A DNA stretch of 64,000 nt from CAMLFJ01 sp040902305 (GCA_040902305.1 JBBDXN010000112.1:1-64000), one strand, 5' to 3'. Positions 1 to 9,886 are shown, numbered from the stretch's first letter. Translations and numbers: made by a program. Notes: generated from the sequence alone by a model not told the origin.

Positions 1-101
1 GGCCTAAAGAAGTAAGCGAGCGTCCGCCAGTTGGGGGAGTGCGGGGGCCATGTCTGGGCCCCCGCAGCTGAAGGGCCTAAAGAAGTAAGCGAGCGTCCGC
101 C
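1..101. repeat. 28-bp direct repeat pair bracketing a hairpin
   Basis: The same 28 bases occur at 1-28 and 74-101, starting GGCCTAAAGAAG and ending GCGTCCGCC. Between them lies a perfect 9-bp inverted repeat, GCGGGGGCC at 41-49 and GGCCCCCGC at 57-65. The element abuts the hisC stop codon, so the hairpin may end hisC transcription. A shorter relative, GGAGCGTCCGCC followed by AGAAATAAG, is seen near 8042-8070, which suggests a dispersed intergenic repeat. It may extend off the left edge. Confidence 0.7.
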
Positions 102-1214
102 CTACGCCCGACCGGCCGAAGTGCCCGAGGAGGCCGTGTCCCATACCTCCAGCAGGCGCCGGTTCTGCGCCGCGGTGCCCACCGCGATGCGCAGATGCCC
201 CGGGAAGCCCACGCCCGCGCCGTCGCGCACGAGGATGCCGGCCTGGAAGAGCGCGGCCCGGATCGCCCCCGCCCGATCGCCCACCCGGGCCAGGACGAAG
301 TTCGCCTGCGAGCGCGGGGACGGCGCGCTGCGCTCGGCCAGCGCGGACTGCAGCCGGGGCCGCTCCTCCAGCACCACGCGGCGCGTGCGCTCCAGATGCT
401 CCGGATCGTCGAGCGCCGCCGCCGCGGCGGCCTGGGCCAGGCGATTGACGTTGTAGGGCGCGCGCACCCGGTTCAGCCGCTCGATGTGCTCCGGCCGCGC
501 GATGGCGTAGCCCACCCGCAGTCCGGCCAGTCCCGCGATCTTCGAGAAGGTCCGCAGCGAGATCAGCGTCGGATACCGGCGCTGGAGCACCACCCCGTCG
601 GGGGTTTCGTCGTCGTCGCAGAAGTCGATGTAGGCCTCGTCGAGGATCACGAGCGGGGGGTCCGCGCCGAGGGCGTCGAGGAAGCGCTCGAGCGGCCGGC
701 GTCGCACGATGGTGGCCGCCGGGTTGTGCGGGGTGCAGATGATCACGCACTTCGTCCGCGCGGTCACGCGGCCGAGCATGTCGTCGAGGTCCTGCTCGTA
801 GCCCGCGAGCGGGCTCGCCACGACGGTCGCGCCCGCCAGGGTCGCCTCGATGCCGTAGGGCTCGAAGGCCGGGTGGGGGACGAGGACCTCGTCGCCCGGA
901 TCCATCGCCGCGCGCGCCAGCAGGGACAGCAGCTCGTCGGCGCCGTTGCCGACCACGATGGACTCGGGCGTCGTGCCGAGTCGCCGGGCCAGCGCCTGCC
1001 GCACCTCCGTGCACCCGCCGTCCGGGTAGAGATGCGCGCGTGGCGCTTCGCGCTGGATGGCCTCGATCACCCGCGGTGATGGGCCCAGGGCATTCTCGTT
1101 CGCGGACAGCCGCAGCACCGCATCCACGCCGAGCTCCTTCGCCACCGCTTCGAGCGATTTACCGGCATCGTACGGGGCCACACGATCGAGAACGTCACGC
1201 CAGAGCCGTCGCAT
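102..1214 (-). CDS. hisC: Histidinol-phosphate aminotransferase
   Basis: This is a PLP-dependent class I/II aminotransferase that converts histidinol phosphate and 2-oxoglutarate to imidazole-acetol phosphate and glutamate in cytosolic histidine synthesis. The N-terminus carries LRLSANENALGPSP, typical of HisC. The PLP-binding lysine lies in SLRTFSKIAGLAGLRVGY, and an HNPAATI segment and DEAYIDF are conserved fold-I motifs. At 370 residues the length is normal. I chose the ATG at 1214 over an upstream in-frame ATG at 1274 because the extra residues lie over the promoter region and look non-coding. No Shine-Dalgarno precedes it, and a promoter ends 8 bases upstream, so a leaderless mRNA is likely. 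It is not in a his operon here. A related aromatic aminotransferase activity cannot be excluded. Confidence 0.9.
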   Translation of the reverse strand: MRRLWRDVLDRVAPYDAGKSLEAVAKELGVDAVLRLSANENALGPSPRVIEAIQREAPRAHLYPDGGCTEVRQALARRLGTTPESIVVGNGADELLSLLARAAMDPGDEVLVPHPAFEPYGIEATLAGATVVASPLAGYEQDLDDMLGRVTARTKCVIICTPHNPAATIVRRRPLERFLDALGADPPLVILDEAYIDFCDDDETPDGVVLQRRYPTLISLRTFSKIAGLAGLRVGYAIARPEHIERLNRVRAPYNVNRLAQAAAAAALDDPEHLERTRRVVLEERPRLQSALAERSAPSPRSQANFVLARVGDRAGAIRAALFQAGILVRDGAGVGFPGHLRIAVGTAAQNRRLLEVWDTASSGTSAGRA

Positions 1215-1222
1215 AGGGCGCC

Positions 1223-1251
1223 ATTGTAACTGCCATACAAGTTCGCGCCAA
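1223..1251 (-). promoter_or_regulatory. Predicted sigma-70 promoter of hisC
   Basis: On the minus strand TTGGCG (1251-1246) and TACAAT (1228-1223) are separated by 17 bases. The ATG of hisC begins 8 bases after the -10 box, so transcription would start at or next to the start codon. No ribosome binding site is visible in the gap, in keeping with a leaderless mRNA. Confidence 0.45.
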
Positions 1252-1253
1252 GT

Positions 1254-1282
1254 TTGACTTTCTTCCCACTCCACGCTACCGT
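1254..1282 (+). promoter_or_regulatory. Predicted sigma-70 promoter of glnD
   Basis: TTGACT (1254-1259) and TACCGT (1277-1282) are separated by 17 bases. The glnD ATG at 1289 lies 6 bases after the -10 box and has no Shine-Dalgarno, so this also predicts a leaderless mRNA. The box lies next to the opposing hisC promoter. Confidence 0.4.
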
Positions 1283-1288
1283 TTCGCC

Positions 1289-3994
1289 ATGTCTGCGGAA
1301 CTGCTTCGACAGGTTCGCCGCGTCGAGGCGCAGGCCGACAAGGGATTCGACGGCAGCGCGGCCGAGCATGCGGAGCGGAGGCGGCGGCTGAGGCTCGAGG
1401 TGCTGCGCCAGCACCTCACCTCCAACGTGGATTTCCTGCGCGCGGCCCATCTGGGCGGCGCCTCCGGCCAGCAGTCCGTGCAGGCCTACGCCGGCTTCAT
1501 GGACGGCTTCCTCGGCACGCTCTACCGGCTGGCGGTGGACGACACCCGGCGCGAAGGCCTCACCCCGCGCCCGCTCGTGCTGGTGGCGCTGGGCGGCTAC
1601 GGGCGGGGCGAGCTGCATCCCCTGTCCGATCTCGACCTGATGCTGATCTACGACGGCGAGCTGGGGCCCGCGGTGCAGCGGGTGACCCAGGGGCTGCTCT
1701 ACGCCCTGTGGGATCTCGGCCTGCAGGTCGGCCACGCGGTGCGCAGCCTGCCCGACTGCCTGGCCATGGCGCGCACCGACTTCCCGAGCCGCACCTCCAT
1801 GCAGCAGGCGCGGTTCCTGGTGGGCGACCGCCGCCTCTTCAACCGCTTCCGGAAGGTGCTGGCCGAGAACGTCTACCAGAAGGACTTCGCCCAGTTCCTC
1901 GAGACCACGCTCACCGAGCGCGACCAGCGCTACCGCAAGTACGGCGGCTCGCCCTACATGGGCGAGCCCAACGTCAAGGAGTCCGCGGGCGGGCTGCGCG
2001 ACATCCACACCGCGATGTGGCTGGCCTCCACCAAGTTCGGCACGCGGACCCTGCGGGAGCTGGCCGACAAGCGGCTCATCACCGAGCGGGAGCAGAAGGC
2101 CACCGACGAGGCGCTCACCCTCCTGTGGCGGGTGCGGAACGAGCTGCACTTCCTCTCCGGCCACAAGAACGACGTGCTGTCGCGCGACATCCAGCCGCAG
2201 ATCGCCAAGAACTTCGGCTACGCGGGCGACGAGCTGTCGCTGCCGGTGGAGAAGTTCATGCGCGATTACTACCTGCACGCGCGGGTGATCCACCGGGTAT
2301 CGCGGCGGCTCATCGCCCGGTGCCGGGAGACGCTCTCGCGCCGCGGCGCGGTGCAGCGGCGCCTGCGCCAGGAGGCGCTCGCCGACGGCCTCATCGTCAT
2401 CGACGAGCAGATCCGCCTCGCCCATCCGGATGGGCGCGCCTTCCGGGAGGACCCGCTCCGCCTCCTGAAGGCCTTCTGGCACAGCCACCAGCTCGGCTTC
2501 GCTCTCGGCATCGACGTGGAGCGCGCCATCGAGGAGTCGCTCGATCTCATCGACGACGCCTTCCGGACCTCGCCCGCCGCGCGCGATCTGTTCCTGTCGA
2601 TCTGCCGGAACTGGGGCCGGGTGGCCCAGACCTTCCGCGAGATGCACGAGCTGGGGGTGCTGGGCCGCTACCTGCCGGAGTGGGGCGCGCTCACGTGCCT
2701 GGTGCAGTACGACGTCTACCACAAGTTCACCGCCGACCAGCATTCGCTGCTCGCGGTGCAGCACCTGGAGGCGCTCGCCCCGGGCCAGTCGGCCGACTCC
2801 GAGGGCAATGCCCAGGTGGTGAGCGAGGTGGAGCGCCCCGGCCTCCTGATGCTGGGCATGCTCCTGCACGACATCGGCAAGGGCAAGGGCCACGGGCACG
2901 TCGCCAAGGGCATCCCGCTGATCGAGGCCCTGACCACCCGGCTCGACCTGCCGCCCGAGGACGCGGACAAGGCAATCTTCCTGGTCGCGCACCACCTGAC
3001 GATGTCGCACATCGCCCAGCGTCGCGACATCGACGATCCCAAGACCATCGAGTCGCTGGCGGAGGTGTGCAAGACGCCCGAGCGGCTCCGCATGCTCTAC
3101 CTGCTGACCTGCGCGGACATGCGCGCGGTGGGCCCCGGGGTGATGACCGGCTGGCAGGCCCAGATCCTCTGGGATCTCTACGCGCGCACCCTGACGCGGC
3201 TCACCGGCGGCCAGCGCGAGCGGCCGAGCCGCGAGGCGGTGGCGCAGCGGGTGACCGAGGCCATGCGCGGCGAGGTGCCGCGCACCGCGCTGGCCGCGCA
3301 CCTGGCCCTGCTCTCCGAGCGCTACCTGACCACCACCTCGTCCCAGCGCATCGCGGCCCACCTGCGCTTGCTCGACCGGCTGGAAGACGGCGCGCTCGCC
3401 ACCGAGCTCTTCCACCATCCCGACCTCGGCTCCTCCGAGCTGGTCATCGTCACCCGCGACGTGCCGGGCCTCTTCTCGCTGATCGCGGGCACGCTCGCGG
3501 CCCAGGGGATCAATATCCTCTCCGCCCAGATCCACACGCGCGCCGACGGGATCGTCATCGACACCTTCCAGGTGAACGACCCCTTCGGCGAGGCGGTGAC
3601 CGAGGAGGCCCGCTGGCGCCGGACGCTCGAGGCCCTGCGCCTCGTGCTGCGGGGGGAGGCGAGCGTGGAGGATCTGCTGGCGCGGCGTCGGGCCGTGCAC
3701 GGCACCGGCCTAAGCGTGGCCGGGCCGCCCAAGATCTCGGTGGACAACCAGCTCTCGGATAGCCGCACCGTCGTGGAGGTGAAGTGTCCGGACCGCGTGG
3801 GGCTGCTCTACGTCATCACCCGCACGCTCTCGGGGCAGGGGCTCGACATCGCGAGCGCGCGGATCGCCACCGAGATCGATCAGGCCTACGACACCTTCTA
3901 CGTCACCGACCGGCAGGGCCGCCGCCTCGAGGACGAGGCGGCGATGGCCCGCGTGCGCGAGAGCCTGGAAGACGCCTTGCTGAAGCCGCTCTAG
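1289..3994 (+). CDS. glnD: Bifunctional [protein-PII] uridylyltransferase/uridylyl-removing enzyme
   Basis: GlnD senses glutamine and adds or removes UMP on PII proteins, linking nitrogen status to glutamine synthetase control. At 901 residues it has the full family length. The nucleotidyltransferase signature GGYGRGELHPLSDLDL is at residues 102-117. The HD hydrolase motif LLHDIGKGKGHGH is near residue 526. Two C-terminal ACT domains that bind glutamine begin near residues 716 (VIVTRDVPGLFSLIAGTL) and 828 (VEVKCPDRVGLLYVITRTL). All key motifs are intact. The next gene starts one base after its stop codon, so the two are probably co-transcribed. No glnB or amtB is seen nearby. Confidence 0.96.
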   Translation: MSAELLRQVRRVEAQADKGFDGSAAEHAERRRRLRLEVLRQHLTSNVDFLRAAHLGGASGQQSVQAYAGFMDGFLGTLYRLAVDDTRREGLTPRPLVLVALGGYGRGELHPLSDLDLMLIYDGELGPAVQRVTQGLLYALWDLGLQVGHAVRSLPDCLAMARTDFPSRTSMQQARFLVGDRRLFNRFRKVLAENVYQKDFAQFLETTLTERDQRYRKYGGSPYMGEPNVKESAGGLRDIHTAMWLASTKFGTRTLRELADKRLITEREQKATDEALTLLWRVRNELHFLSGHKNDVLSRDIQPQIAKNFGYAGDELSLPVEKFMRDYYLHARVIHRVSRRLIARCRETLSRRGAVQRRLRQEALADGLIVIDEQIRLAHPDGRAFREDPLRLLKAFWHSHQLGFALGIDVERAIEESLDLIDDAFRTSPAARDLFLSICRNWGRVAQTFREMHELGVLGRYLPEWGALTCLVQYDVYHKFTADQHSLLAVQHLEALAPGQSADSEGNAQVVSEVERPGLLMLGMLLHDIGKGKGHGHVAKGIPLIEALTTRLDLPPEDADKAIFLVAHHLTMSHIAQRRDIDDPKTIESLAEVCKTPERLRMLYLLTCADMRAVGPGVMTGWQAQILWDLYARTLTRLTGGQRERPSREAVAQRVTEAMRGEVPRTALAAHLALLSERYLTTTSSQRIAAHLRLLDRLEDGALATELFHHPDLGSSELVIVTRDVPGLFSLIAGTLAAQGINILSAQIHTRADGIVIDTFQVNDPFGEAVTEEARWRRTLEALRLVLRGEASVEDLLARRRAVHGTGLSVAGPPKISVDNQLSDSRTVVEVKCPDRVGLLYVITRTLSGQGLDIASARIATEIDQAYDTFYVTDRQGRRLEDEAAMARVRESLEDALLKPL

Positions 3995-3995
3995 A

Positions 3996-4601
3996 ATGCT
4001 GAGCCACTACAAGACGCGGTTCAAACGGCTCGGCGATCCGGTCGCGCGCGCGCTGCTGCGGGCCCACGTGCGCCCGAATCACCTGACCGTGGTCGGGCTC
4101 GGCGTCAGCATCCTCGCCGCCCTCGCCATCGCCCAGGGCCGGCTCCGGGTGGCCGCGCTGCTGCTCGCGGTGGCCGGCCTGTGCGATTTCTTCGACGGGT
4201 CCCTGGCGCGGCTGGCCAATCGCGTGAGCACGTTCGGCGCCTTCCTCGACTCGGTGGTGGACCGCTACTCCGATCTCGTCGTGCTGCTGGGCGTGGTGCT
4301 CTACTACCACCGCGCCGCCGACACCCCGGGGGTATTCCTCACCATGGTCACGGTGGTGGGCACGGTCATGATCAGCTACACCAAGGCCCGCGCCCAGTCC
4401 ATCGGGGTGGCCTGCGAGATCGGGCTCATGGAGCGTCCGGAGCGGCTCATCGTGCTGATCGCCGGCGCAACCTTCAACGTGCTCACCCCGGCGATGATCG
4501 CGCTCGCCGTCCTCACCAACGTGACCGCGCTTCAGCGCATCTTCTACACGCGCCGCGCGGCGAACGCCGCTTCCAATGCGCGCGAGGACATCCTCCGCTA
4601 G
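3996..4601 (+). CDS. CDP-alcohol phosphatidyltransferase family membrane protein
   Basis: This integral membrane enzyme moves a phosphatidyl or related group from a CDP-alcohol to a second alcohol in phospholipid synthesis. The family motif DGxxARx8Gx3Dx3D is complete: DGSLARLANRVSTFGAFLDS followed by VVD, at about residues 67-89. Several hydrophobic segments surround it. The 201 residues fit archaetidylinositol/phosphatidylinositol-phosphate synthase-like members as well as PgsA-like enzymes, so the acceptor alcohol cannot be assigned. It starts one base after glnD and is followed by an assembly gap. Confidence 0.85.
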   Translation: MLSHYKTRFKRLGDPVARALLRAHVRPNHLTVVGLGVSILAALAIAQGRLRVAALLLAVAGLCDFFDGSLARLANRVSTFGAFLDSVVDRYSDLVVLLGVVLYYHRAADTPGVFLTMVTVVGTVMISYTKARAQSIGVACEIGLMERPERLIVLIAGATFNVLTPAMIALAVLTNVTALQRIFYTRRAANAASNAREDILR

Positions 4602-4636
4602 CCGTCGGGTCCGGCCTCGTCACGGCCGCGGGGCGG

Positions 4637-4736
4637 NNNNNNNNNNNNNNNNNNNNNNNNNNNNNNNNNNNNNNNNNNNNNNNNNNNNNNNNNNNNNNNN
4701 NNNNNNNNNNNNNNNNNNNNNNNNNNNNNNNNNNNN
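4637..4736. other. Assembly gap (100 N)
   Basis: Exactly 100 undetermined bases, a standard scaffold-gap length, so the true distance is unknown. It removes the region between the CDP-alcohol phosphatidyltransferase and slt, including any -35 box of the slt promoter. Confidence 1.
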
Positions 4737-4761
4737 GGCGGTCGCTGATACACTGGCGGGC

Positions 4762-6840
4762 ATGAAGCGGCTCACGGCGGGGGCCTGTCTCCTGTCCCTG
4801 GTGCTGGTGGGGGCGGCGCCGGCGAACCTGTCCAGGGATCTGCGGGAGCGGTTCGTGGCGGGGCTCGAGGCGCACAAGGCGGGCGACTGGAGCGCGGTGG
4901 CCAAGGAGTTCGCCGACCCCGGGTGGGCGGGCACGCTGCTGGAGGACTACGCGCTGCTCTTCCATGCCGAGGGCATGGTGAAGCAGGGCGACGCCGTCGC
5001 GGCGCGCGCGCTCGCCACGCAGGCGGTCGACCGCAAGCCGGAGACCGGGCTCACCGCCTCGGCGCTGGTCCGGGCCGCTGCGCTGCTCAGCGAGGCGGGC
5101 GATCCGACCGGCTCGGTCGCGGTGCTGCAGCGCGTGATCACCCGCGTGGCCGATCTGGCCACCGCGCTGCGGGCGCGCTACGCGCTCGGTGAGGCGCTGC
5201 TGGCCGCGGGCGACCAGAAGGAGGCGGCGCGCGTGTTCGCCGCCCTGTGGCGGGAGTCGCCCGTGTCCTTCGGAGACGCGGCGGAGCGGCAGCTCAAAGC
5301 CCTGGCCGACAGCGGGGTGACCCCGCCCGCGCCGACCGCGGCGGAGCGCGCGGTGCGCGCCGAGCGGCTCCTCGGCGGCGGCCTGATCGAGCGCGCCCGC
5401 CTGGAGGCCGAGGCGCTCGTCGCCGAGAAGCCGGCGGCGGAGACGCGGGAGCGGGCCCTGCGGGTGGTGATGACCGCCTCGCGCCGACTCGGCCGGGAGG
5501 ACGCGGCCCTGGCCGCCGCCAATCAAGGGCTGGCCGCGGCGCCGCCCGAGCGCCGCGCGGGCTGGCTGCTCGAGCTGAGCCGGCTCCGTCAGCGCCGCGA
5601 CCGCGAGACGGCGCTCGGCACGCTGGACCGGCTCGTGCGCGAGCACCCCAAGAGCAACGCCGCGCCGACCGCGCTCCTGCTCAAGGCCGAGCTGCTGGAG
5701 GCCGCGGCCCGGGCCGCGGAGGCCGAGAAGATCTACGTCAAGCTGGCCGCCGACTATCCGGACGAGGATGAGACGACCAGCGCGCTCTGGCGGCTCGGCT
5801 GGATCGCGTGGTTCCGCGGCCATCACGTGGAGGCCACCACGCGGTGGAGCCGGCTGCAGGCCTCGCGCGGCGCGCCCGCGTTGCGCGACGCTGCCACCTA
5901 CTGGCTCGGGCGCGCCTGGGAGCGCCGCGGGGACCGCGAGCAGGCGGCTCGCCAGTTCGCCCAGCTCGTGAAGGACCAGCCGCGCACCTACTACGGCCTG
6001 CTCGCGGCCAAGCGCGCCCCTGCTGCCCCCGCTGGGCGAGGTGCAGCCGAAGGCGAGCCGAGCGGAAACAAGAAATCCGAAGGGCCGGGACCCTTCGCGT
6101 TCCCGGCCGATCCGCTCGAGGGGGTGCAGGGCGACGCTCGCTTCGACCGCGCGGCGGCGCTGCGCGCGGTGGGGCTGCGGGAGTTCGCCGACGAGGAGCT
6201 GGACGACCTGACGCGGCGCTCGGTGGGCGAGCCCCGCCGGCTCTACGCGCTGTCGGCCGCCTACGTCGCAGAGGAGCGCTATCACATGGCGCTGCGCATC
6301 CTGCGCCGGAGCTTCCAGGGTACCGCCCGCGGCGGCGGCGCGCCGCCCCACGAGTTCTGGGAGATGTTCTACCCGCTGGGCTGGCGCGAGGCCCTCACCG
6401 CGGCGGCGGGCCGGGCCTCGATGGACCCGTACCTGGTCGCGGCGGTGGTGCGGGAGGAGTCCTCGTTCTACCCGCAAGCGCGGTCGCGCGTCGGGGCGCG
6501 CGGGCTCATGCAGCTCATGCCGGATACCGGGCGCGCGGTGGCCAAGGCCCGGCAGATCCCGTTCCCGGATGTCGAGGTGCTCGACGAGCCGGTCACCAAT
6601 ATCGAGCTGGGCACCACCTTCTTCGGCGGGCTGCTGCGTGAGTTCGGGGACGCCCGGCTCGCCGCCGCCGCCTACAACGCGGGCCCCACGCGCGTCCGCG
6701 AATGGTGGGCCAACCGGCGCACGGACGATCTCGATGTCTGGGTCGAGCAGATCCCCTACAACGAGACGCGCGCCTTCGTGAAGCGCGTGATGCTCTCGTG
6801 GCAGGAGTACCAGCGGGTGTACGGCGAGAAGCAGTCCTGA
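4762..6840 (+). CDS. slt: Soluble lytic murein transglycosylase with TPR-like N-terminus
   Basis: The enzyme cleaves the MurNAc-GlcNAc bond of peptidoglycan in the periplasm with formation of 1,6-anhydro ends. A signal peptide (MKRLTAGACLLSLVLVGAAP) precedes a long helical region of TPR-like repeats (about residues 25-490), the superhelical ring of Slt70. The C-terminal SLT domain has the catalytic glutamate in REESSFYPQARSRVGARG followed by LMQLMP, and the AAYNAGPTRV motif. The length of 692 residues is normal. The ATG at 4762 starts the signal peptide, and a TACACT -10-like box lies at 4749-4754, with its -35 inside the gap. The next gene overlaps the stop codon by one base. Confidence 0.92.
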   Translation: MKRLTAGACLLSLVLVGAAPANLSRDLRERFVAGLEAHKAGDWSAVAKEFADPGWAGTLLEDYALLFHAEGMVKQGDAVAARALATQAVDRKPETGLTASALVRAAALLSEAGDPTGSVAVLQRVITRVADLATALRARYALGEALLAAGDQKEAARVFAALWRESPVSFGDAAERQLKALADSGVTPPAPTAAERAVRAERLLGGGLIERARLEAEALVAEKPAAETRERALRVVMTASRRLGREDAALAAANQGLAAAPPERRAGWLLELSRLRQRRDRETALGTLDRLVREHPKSNAAPTALLLKAELLEAAARAAEAEKIYVKLAADYPDEDETTSALWRLGWIAWFRGHHVEATTRWSRLQASRGAPALRDAATYWLGRAWERRGDREQAARQFAQLVKDQPRTYYGLLAAKRAPAAPAGRGAAEGEPSGNKKSEGPGPFAFPADPLEGVQGDARFDRAAALRAVGLREFADEELDDLTRRSVGEPRRLYALSAAYVAEERYHMALRILRRSFQGTARGGGAPPHEFWEMFYPLGWREALTAAAGRASMDPYLVAAVVREESSFYPQARSRVGARGLMQLMPDTGRAVAKARQIPFPDVEVLDEPVTNIELGTTFFGGLLREFGDARLAAAAYNAGPTRVREWWANRRTDDLDVWVEQIPYNETRAFVKRVMLSWQEYQRVYGEKQS

Positions 6841-7301
6841 TGGGCCCGCGGCCGGCCCCCCTCTGGCGGCTCGCCGCCGCGGCCGTGGCCGACGCGCTCG
6901 TGGGAGTGCTCGCCTGGAGCCTGGCCGCGATGTGGCTCCTGGTCTCCGTGCTCCTCTTCCGGACCCACTCGTTCGACGCGCTCGACGGCCTGATCCTGTC
7001 CCTGGGGGTCTTGCTGCTGGGCGCGGCGTTCCACGTCGTCTACCACACGGTGCTGGTCGGCGGCTGCGGCCAGACGCTCGGGAAGATGCTGATGGGGGTC
7101 GCGGTGGTGCGCCGTGATGGCGCGCCCGCCGGCTACGGCCGGGCGCTGCTGCGGTGCATGGGCGCGGTCCTCGGCCCGCTGACGCTGGGGCTCGACCGGT
7201 TGCTGATGCTCGGCCGGCGTGACCGGCGCAGCCTCTCCGATCTGGTCGCGGGGACCCGGCCCATCGCCTCGACCACCTCTCACCCCGGCCCTCTCCCCTG
7301 A
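6840..7301 (+). CDS. RDD family membrane protein
   Basis: A 153-residue inner-membrane protein with three hydrophobic segments. It shows the RDD-family signatures: Arg and Asp in WRLAAAAVADALVG, GQTLGKMLMGVAVVRRDG after the second membrane segment, and SLSDLVAGTRPI near the end. Some RDD proteins have been linked to ion transport but most have no assigned function. Its ATG overlaps the slt TGA by one base, so translation is probably coupled. The last residues, HPGPLP, are encoded inside a dispersed palindromic repeat, which suggests the original C-terminus was altered by repeat insertion. Confidence 0.85.
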   Translation: MGPRPAPLWRLAAAAVADALVGVLAWSLAAMWLLVSVLLFRTHSFDALDGLILSLGVLLLGAAFHVVYHTVLVGGCGQTLGKMLMGVAVVRRDGAPAGYGRALLRCMGAVLGPLTLGLDRLLMLGRRDRRSLSDLVAGTRPIASTTSHPGPLP

Positions 7302-7331
7302 GAGGAGAGGGAACCGAGAGCCCTCTCCCCC
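7278..7331. repeat. Dispersed CCCTCTCCC palindrome, copy A
   Basis: CTCACCCCGGCCCTCTCCCC is followed by an imperfect complement, GAGGAGAGGG, ending at 7311, then a second CCCTCTCCCC. It lies at the converging 3' ends of the RDD gene and the M48 gene and supplies the end of the RDD reading frame. It belongs to the family also seen near 9750, 30440, 33540, 36455 and 56215. Confidence 0.75.
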
Positions 7332-8020
7332 TACCGCGGACGCTTCGCCCGCGCCACCGGATGGACCGGCTTCGCGGGCGGCTCGAGCGGGATGAGCGCG
7401 GCCAGCCGATCGTCGAGCGTCGGATGCGTGGCCAGCAAGCCCTCCAGCCCCTCGCGCTCCTTGGGCGTGGAGGCGGCCAGCGCCTCCAGCGCGGTGGCCA
7501 GGGCCCGGCGAGGCGCCCGATGCCCCATCGCGCGGAGGATCTCGACGGCCTTCTGATCGGCCTGCATCTCCTGATTGCGGCCGAAGGCGCGCACCACGAG
7601 CGGATTCACCACGAAGTCGAGGAGCCCGACTCCCGGCGCGAAGATGCCAAGCGCGCCGAAGCTGGCGGTGAGCGAGAGCGAGAGCTTGCGCCGCGTGCCC
7701 ACGTGGCCCAGGACCTCGTGCGCCACCTCGTGCGCCACCACCGCCTCGACGATCGGCGTCGGCTGGCGCATGAGCCCGTCCGTGAAGTAGAACGTCGCGT
7801 CCTCGTCGCTGTAGGCGGCCGCGGTCGGGCTCTTGATGAAGGCGAAGCCGTAGCGCTGCGGGTCGTCGCCGCTCGCGATGGCCGCGCGGTGGAGGATCTG
7901 GGCCATGCGGCCCGTGCTGGGATCCCTGGGCGAGGCGTAGTAGGTGCCCTCGGGGGTGCTGGCGCAGGCCGACAGCAGAAGCCCTGCCGCGAGCGCGGTC
8001 ACGGTGCTCCGGATCCTCAT
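7331..8020 (-). CDS. M48 family metalloprotease, lipoprotein
   Basis: A zinc metallopeptidase with HEVAH (HExxH) in VVAHEVAHEVLGH; the usual third ligand would lie further along in the EMQAD segment (glutamate zincin). The N-terminus has a lipoprotein signal ending LLLSACAS, so it is anchored in an envelope membrane by an acylated cysteine. The length of 229 residues matches short LoiP/YcaL-like or BepA-like proteases without the TPR tail, which take part in outer-membrane protein quality control. I chose the ATG at 8020, preceded by GAGG six bases upstream, over an in-frame TTG at 8032. It is transcribed towards slt/RDD. Confidence 0.87.
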   Translation of the reverse strand: MRIRSTVTALAAGLLLSACASTPEGTYYASPRDPSTGRMAQILHRAAIASGDDPQRYGFAFIKSPTAAAYSDEDATFYFTDGLMRQPTPIVEAVVAHEVAHEVLGHVGTRRKLSLSLTASFGALGIFAPGVGLLDFVVNPLVVRAFGRNQEMQADQKAVEILRAMGHRAPRRALATALEALAASTPKEREGLEGLLATHPTLDDRLAALIPLEPPAKPVHPVARAKRPR

Positions 8021-8195
8021 GGTCGGCCTCAATCTTAGGAGGGAGCGTCCGCCAACCCCGCAGAAATAAGGAGGCCCAGGGCTTGGGGTCCGTCGCGCGC
8101 CGGCGTCTCCCGGTGGGGGCCGAAGGGTTCACACCCTCGTGACATCCCCGGCGGGCTCGCTGCTACACTCGACGACACGGGGAGGACGGCGCGCG

Positions 8196-9148
<953 letters not shown>

Positions 9149-9149
<1 letters not shown>

Positions 9150-9790
9150 TGGCCCGGCGCGGCCGCGTCGCGCTGAAGGTCGCGGTCTGGGCGGCCTGCC
9201 TCGCCCCGCTGGCGTGGCTCCTCTCCCGGGCGGCCACGGATGATCTGAGCGCCAACCCGATCAGCTTCATCACCAACTGGCTGGGCGACTGGACGCTGCG
9301 CCTCCTGCTCGTGAGCCTGGCCATGACCCCGCTGCGCATCCTCTTCCGCTGGTCGTGGCCGGTCGCGCTGCGCCGCCTGCTCGGCCTGTTCGCGTTCTTC
9401 TATGCCGCGCTCCACTTCTCGGTGTGGCTCGTGCTCGACCACTTCTTCGCCTGGGGCCAGATGGGCGCCGACATCGTCAAGCGGCCGTACATCACGGTCG
9501 GGATGACCGCGCTGGTGCTGATGATCCCGCTGGCCGCCACCTCCACCGCCGGCGCGATCCGGCGCCTCGGCGGGACCCGGTGGCAGTGGCTGCACCGGCT
9601 GGTCTACGTGATCGGGGTCTGCGCGGTGCTGCACTACCTGTGGCTGGCGAAGAAGGCCAACCCGGACCCCTACTACTACGCGGCGGCGTTCATCCTGCTC
9701 ATGGCGGTCCGCGCCTGGGACTGGCTCCGCCGGGCGCTGCGGGCGGGCCCCTCACCCCGGCCCTCTCCCCAACGGGGAGAGGGAGCCTAA
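9149..9790 (+). CDS. msrQ: Protein-methionine-sulfoxide reductase heme-binding subunit
   Basis: MsrQ is the inner-membrane b-type cytochrome that passes electrons from the quinone pool or flavin reductase to MsrP. Six hydrophobic segments are visible, and the heme-ligand histidines lie in YAALHFSVW, WLHRLVY and AVLHYLW. The GTG start at 9149 shares one base with the msrP stop, so the pair is translationally coupled. The natural end is probably near RAWDWLRRALRAG. The last residues, PSPRPSPQRGEGA, are translated from the dispersed palindromic repeat that follows. Confidence 0.93.
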
Positions 9791-9841
9791 CGCGCAAACA
9801 AAAACCCTCTCCCCTTTGGGGAGAGGGCAGGGTGAGGGGCC
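9748..9841. repeat. Dispersed palindrome, copy B (two inverted units)
   Basis: Two copies of the palindrome face each other: CCCTCTCCCCAACGGGGAGA starting at 9761 and CCCTCTCCCCTTTGGGGAGA starting at 9805, flanked outside by CCCCTCACCC and GGGTGAGGGG. The whole is a large inverted repeat between the converging msrQ and NifU-like genes. It could act as a bidirectional terminator or RNA-stabilising hairpin, and it encodes the tail of MsrQ. Confidence 0.85.
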
Positions 9842-9886
9842 CGAGGGTGAGGGGGCCCGGAGGCTGAGGGGGCCCGGAGGCCCGGC

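Noticed and set aside
1067..3700. Very long reading frame on the minus strand opposite glnD (877 codons), and similar ones opposite slt, the beta-helix gene and the permeases
   Set aside because: They are codon-bias shadows of GC-rich genes. They lack family motifs, are rich in Arg/Pro/Gly/His, and overlap well-supported genes completely.
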